NCBI RefSeq assembly: GCF_050624435.1
Contig: NC_134531.1
Coordinates: 252,788,812-252,852,811, forward strand
Reading direction: 5' to 3'
Length of the DNA: 64,000 nt
Origin: Tenrec ecaudatus
Lineage: Eukaryota > Chordata > Mammalia > Afrosoricida > Tenrecidae
The notes beneath the pieces were generated by a model, which worked only from the letters and a program-made list of their open reading frames with translations, did no database searches and had not been told where the DNA came from. A program made the position numbers and the translations under genes. Each line of letters starts with the position of its first letter. The stretch's first letter is position 1. Shown here one piece after another: positions 59,887 to 64,000 of this stretch.

Positions 59887-60816
59887 ATGATCCAGGACAA
59901 TCACTCCTCGACAATGAACTTTATCCTAATGGGATTTACGGAATACCCAGATCTAAAGGCCCTGCTGTTTGTGGTGTTCTTTGTCATCTATCTGATCACC
60001 ATGGTGGGCAATCTAGGGTTGGTGGTGTTGATTTCCACGGAGCGCCGTCTGCACACACCCATGTACATCTTCCTGGGCAACCTGGCTCTGATGGATTCCT
60101 GCTGCTCCTCTGCCATCACCCCCAAGATGTTACAGAACTTCTTTTCTGAGGACAGAATGATTTCGCTTTATGAATGCATGGTACAGTTTTATTTTCTCTG
60201 CCTTGCTGAAACCGTAGATTGCTTTATTCTGGCAGCAATGGCCTATGACCGCTACATGGCCATATGCAGACCACTGCAGTACCACACCATGATGTCAAAG
60301 CAACTTTGCTATCATATGACCATAGGAGCCTATATAGCTGGGAACCTGCATTCTGTGGTTCATATAGGACTTTTATTTAGGCTAACCTTCTGTGGGTCTC
60401 ATCAGATCAATCACTTTTTTTGTGATGTTCTTCCATTATATAGAATCTCTTGTGTTGACCCATATATCAATGAACTGATGATACTGATCATTGCAGGGTT
60501 AATTCAAATCTTAACGGTTGTCATAGTTGTGATTTCTTATATTTGCATTCTTTTCACTATTTTCCAAATGAAATCCAAGGGGGGAAGAGGCAAAAGTTTA
60601 TACACTTGTGCATCTCACTTCCTTTCTATCTCAATATTCTATGGTTCTCTTCTGTTCATGTATATTCGACCCACTTCATTCAAAGAAGGAGACAAAGAGA
60701 TACCAGTTGCTGTTTTTTACACAATAATAATTCCTTTATTAAACCCTTTTATTTATAGTCTAAGGAATAAGGAAATAATAAATGCTATGAAAAAGTTTAT
60801 GAAGAGAAAATCTTAG
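59887..60816 (+). CDS. OR5K-like: Olfactory receptor, OR5K-like (intact, 309 aa)
   Basis: Third intact receptor of the cluster and the only one on the plus strand. Features: NHS glycosylation site at 5-7; GN at 41-42; LHTPMY at 55-60; C97 and C179; [10 protein letters not shown] at 118-127; SY at 217-218; [12 protein letters not shown] at 283-294. Two departures from the consensus: DRYV is DRYM (V124M) at the G-protein-coupling end of TM3, and the highly conserved STC at the start of TM6 is YTC (S239Y). Neither breaks the frame, but the second sits in a motif nearly invariant in olfactory receptors and could affect coupling. It is closest overall to the minus-strand gene at 4581-5504. The start is supported by a TTTTTATTTCATCAG acceptor 7 bases upstream. 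Ligand unknown. Confidence 0.93.
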   Translation: MIQDNHSSTMNFILMGFTEYPDLKALLFVVFFVIYLITMVGNLGLVVLISTERRLHTPMYIFLGNLALMDSCCSSAITPKMLQNFFSEDRMISLYECMVQFYFLCLAETVDCFILAAMAYDRYMAICRPLQYHTMMSKQLCYHMTIGAYIAGNLHSVVHIGLLFRLTFCGSHQINHFFCDVLPLYRISCVDPYINELMILIIAGLIQILTVVIVVISYICILFTIFQMKSKGGRGKSLYTCASHFLSISIFYGSLLFMYIRPTSFKEGDKEIPVAVFYTIIIPLLNPFIYSLRNKEIINAMKKFMKRKS

Positions 60817-63364
60817 AACGTTCTAAAATATATATCACTTATGACAAATTGATTTAATTTAAACTTTTCAATATCAATGATTCTGAGAAAATGACCAAGT
60901 TGCATATCACATATTAAAAACTAAATTATGGTTATTTTAAATGAATTCAGAGAGAAGTGATTCTGCTAACCTATATTTTTCTAAATCTCTTGTCAGTGAA
61001 TTAAACGACTACTTCCAAGGTCATATATTATGTCACAGAGGAACTAACCACAAATTTCAACATTTTCAACAACCCCTAGCCATAAAATTCAGTGTAGAAA
61101 GGTAGGTTTCCAAATAAAGATGGAAACGAATCTATTTAGCATCAGTAGCACATTTATGTAACCCCTACGCATAATCTTACTAAGAAGTCTCATTCATTTC
61201 AAGGTCTCATATGGGTTACTTAAACCACACCATCTACCAGAAATAACTTATGTATTTGAATTTGGTTCTCCAAATAATGGATGATTGAATATAGACATAT
61301 AAAGAATACAGGTTATCCAATCAAGGGCCTCTGTAATTCTAGTGTTAAGTCATTTTGCGTTTCAAACTCTCTGGAATAGAATGCTTCTATTATAATTTAA
61401 AATCATTAGCTGAAAATATTGCTATTTATACATAAATTCCTATGATTTGAATGTTTTCACAAAGATTGATAGTTGTCTATGATGCATGACAGTGCAATTC
61501 CTGAATGTAATTAAATGATTTTCCCCTTAGAAAGCCTTGCTTATTTGGTTATTAGAAAAATCAATTACCTGAACCAATTCCAAAGTAAGCATTTGATATA
61601 TTACTAGCATTAACAGAAACCAGATGCTGCTGCTCAGCTCAACATGTCAGGCAGCAAGTTGTGAAAATTTTAAAATGACAAATAAAAATATTTTTGATCA
61701 ATTAAATGTACGTATATGAAAGAGACTTAGTTTACTGAAAATCTTCCCTCTGGTAGACATCAAACTGGAACTTTTCTATAAATTACCTTCAGATGAGTTG
61801 TACATTATTGTCCATGCTTTTAAGAATTAAAAAAATCCTCTTTGAAATATTAGTAGCTTGCCCACATTCATGGAGGCACCCCAATAAATCTGAATCACTG
61901 AACCTTTTGCCCATACTATTTTACTGCTCTTTTTACAGGAATTTAAGTCACAGAAGATCTCAAAATTCTTAAAATTAGTAAGGAAATTGGACATACACAT
62001 ATTGAGGAGTGGAAATCAATGTAGGTTACACACGTGTAATATTAGGATGTGTTAGGTACGTGCTTGGGAATAAAGAAAATGGAGATCGATGTAGCCTGAG
62101 ATACTGAGTCCTAAACTATCCACAGACATGAGATGTTTCTAAGCTGAAACATTCACTTTGGAGGGGGAATAGGCATAAAAGCACGAGCACAGACAACAGT
62201 GATGGCCATGTGTGTGAACACTGGGCAAAGGAGGAAGAAGGGGGTGTAGAGGTAGAAAACTGGCAACGCTATTGGTGAAAGCCGATGAGTGCAGGAAACC
62301 AGGATGGAAGTGAATCCATTTCCTGACATGTTCTATGTCACGTTGTTGCTTACAGTTGTCAAGGTGGTTTAGACTCCTAAACAACTCTATGCACAACACA
62401 ATGAAATCTGTGCAATGTCATGTGCAATCTTCTGAATAGCCCCTAAATGTGAGCCCATTGTGGAAAGTATTGTGTACAAGCCATCTCACTTGGTGTCTTC
62501 TTCTTTATTGCTCACTTATGACTCTACCAAGCAGGATGAACTTCTACACATTAGGGAAACTGAATCTGCTTAAAGCCATCAAACATCCTGGTAGTAGAAT
62601 AATATGATTTCTTTTAGAAAACTGGTTTGGCATTTGACTAGACAGAGAAGCTAGAAACAATGGGGTGACTGCAATGATACAAACATTAGTTCTCAAGAGG
62701 TGACACTGGGAAGTGTAAGAAAAGAAAGAAAGAGGTACATAGCGATAAAGAACATTTTAAAAAAGAAACAAGGAGCAATTTGCAATTGCAGGATAACAAA
62801 ATCAAGGTGTTATCTTCTTGTCAGAATCAACCAAATCATAGCTGATTGTATATCATCAGAACTTAAAACAGTCTCGCATATTTGGGCATTCAATAATATT
62901 TCCCGATGATAATGTCCTTTTTCATTACTTTTTACTACTGTGGTAGTTTACATAAATATTTGTCATACTTGGAGTATAACAAGTTTGTGAAAAACTTCTG
63001 TGAGTGAATACACAATCATAAAGAATATGGACAAGTCCTCAAAAGTCATGTAACATGGATAAATCTGAAGGCATTATTCTGAATGAAAAAATTCAATCAC
63101 AAAAGTACAAGCCTTGTATGACCTCATTTTTATGAAAAGGCAAGTAAGTATGCATACAAGAAGCAATGTTCCATGTTGGTGAACAGGGAGAAGCTAGGAG
63201 GAGGGGAAATCTCTCTCTAAATAGTGTGCCATGCTTGGTGATGAGAATGGAAATATCGGATGTAAGTGCAATCTGCACAACTTGAACTTGATAAAGGATT
63301 ACACTTAACATGCATAAAAAGGAGGTGACACTTTTCTTACACTTTATGGACAATTTTACAACCA
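60817..63364. other. Receptor 3' flank, nothing recognised
   Basis: Plus-strand receptor 3' UTR is expected in the first few hundred bases. No gene, RNA or named repeat seen in the remainder. Confidence 0.4.
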
Positions 63365-63557
63365 TATCATTTAGGACCAAAAAATATGCATGGGTGTATT
63401 TCAAACTCTTAGTGACCCCCTGTGTGTTTCCGACGCTGTAACTGTATACTGGAGTAGAAAGCCCAGTCTTTCTCCCATGGAGCTACTCGTGGTTTCGAAC
63501 TGACAACCATGAAGATAACAGTCCAGTGTGTTACCACTGCACCATCAGGGCTCCCAC
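63365..63557 (-). repeat. AfroSINE
   Basis: Minus-strand copy: GTGTGTTTCCGACGCTGTAA, GTAGAAAGCCCAGTCTTTCT and TGCACCATCAGGGCTCCC blocks. Complete 5' end. Confidence 0.93.
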
Positions 63558-63769
63558 ATACATAAATAAAAGTGAGCATAAATGTGCAGAGGAAGGGACA
63601 TGGGTGTGTACATGTGTTCATGTAAAGATATATCTGTAGGCATATGTATACCTATGCTCTTGTGTGCATATGTATATTCACACAGGAGGCAGCTTTATAA
63701 AGCTCTTAGGATAAAAATAATGGCTTTTTTCACAGCGTTTTTGAAGACCCCTTATTTATAATAAGGAGC

Positions 63770-63955
63770 ACTGGCTATATGTTGGGTTGCTAATCCCAAA
63801 GACAGCACTTCAAGACCACTAGCTACTCCAAAAGCGAAAGACAGGACTTTCTGCCCCCTAGATTTACAGTCTCAGAAACCCCCAGATGTAATTCTACCCT
63901 GTTCTATAGGGTCAGTTGGAGTCAGAATTAGTGTGATGGCAGTGAGTTTGGGTGA
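63770..63955 (+). repeat. AfroSINE
   Basis: Plus-strand copy: TTGGGTTGCTAATCCCAAAG, TTTACAGTCTCAGAAACCCC and CTGTTCTATAGGGTCAGTTG blocks, ending GATGGCAGTGAGTTTGG. Confidence 0.93.
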
Positions 63956-64000
63956 GTTGTGTGTAATAAAGAACTAAAAGACACAGTCATGGACACTTCC

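Noticed and set aside
1-64000. CRISPR arrays, operons, prophage, bacterial systems
   Set aside because: The window is mammalian; no regularly spaced repeats with unique spacers are present.

Overview
This is a mammalian nuclear window, AT-rich and densely packed with transposable elements. It carries three intact olfactory receptor genes and one receptor fragment. The host is very probably a tenrec, with Echinops telfairi or a close relative as the best guess. About twenty copies of a tRNA-derived SINE with the AfroSINE layout place it in Afrotheria. At least one clear SPIN hAT transposon (9812-9994), and a second probable one ending at 28736, narrow this further. As I recall the literature, SPIN entered only a few tetrapod lineages by horizontal transfer, and tenrec was the afrotherian among them. 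The species call is inference; no search was run.

Genes. Three single-exon olfactory receptors of the OR5K type lie at 4581-5504 (-), 39098-40063 (-) and 59887-60816 (+). A fragment of a fourth lies at about 44010-44265 (+). This suggests the region orthologous to the human OR5K cluster on 3q11.2. Each intact gene has a splice acceptor 7-12 bases before its start codon. This fits the usual receptor structure of non-coding 5' exons plus one coding exon, and it fixes the start of the first gene at 5504, not at the upstream ATG at 5549. No other protein-coding host gene was recognised.

Region by region. 1-560 is an endogenous retrovirus fragment with an A-rich tail. 590-1348 is the 3' end of an RTE (BovB-like) LINE. 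2765-3790 is an L1 with an inverted 5' end. 4.5-5.6 kb holds the first receptor. 5.9-15 kb holds scattered AfroSINEs, a U1 snRNA retropseudogene (8966-9073), a SPIN element, an old L1 with a retrocopied transcript inside it (11276-11465), and an RTE end. 15.2-16.3 kb is an LTR with a second LTR inserted in it. 17.26-19.41 kb is an ERV-L pol fossil with RNase H, integrase and dUTPase. 21.0-27.7 kb is RTE sequence: a short minus-strand 3' end, then a long plus-strand copy split by an LTR and three to four L1 insertions. 28-35 kb holds a probable SPIN 3' end, AfroSINEs and two minus-strand LTRs. 36-38.6 kb is L1 debris. 39-40 kb holds the second receptor. 44.0-48.8 kb holds the receptor fragment and a 4.5 kb minus-strand L1. 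50.0-50.9 kb and 53.5-56.3 kb are two mariners, the second split by a 1.9 kb L1. The rest is AT-rich sequence with little recognisable content up to the third receptor at 59.9-60.8 kb, and two more AfroSINEs near the end.

No new biological system was found. What stands out is a legible insertion history: target-site duplications, nested elements and shared deletions allow relative dating of many events. The similarity pattern among the three receptors is also worth measuring.
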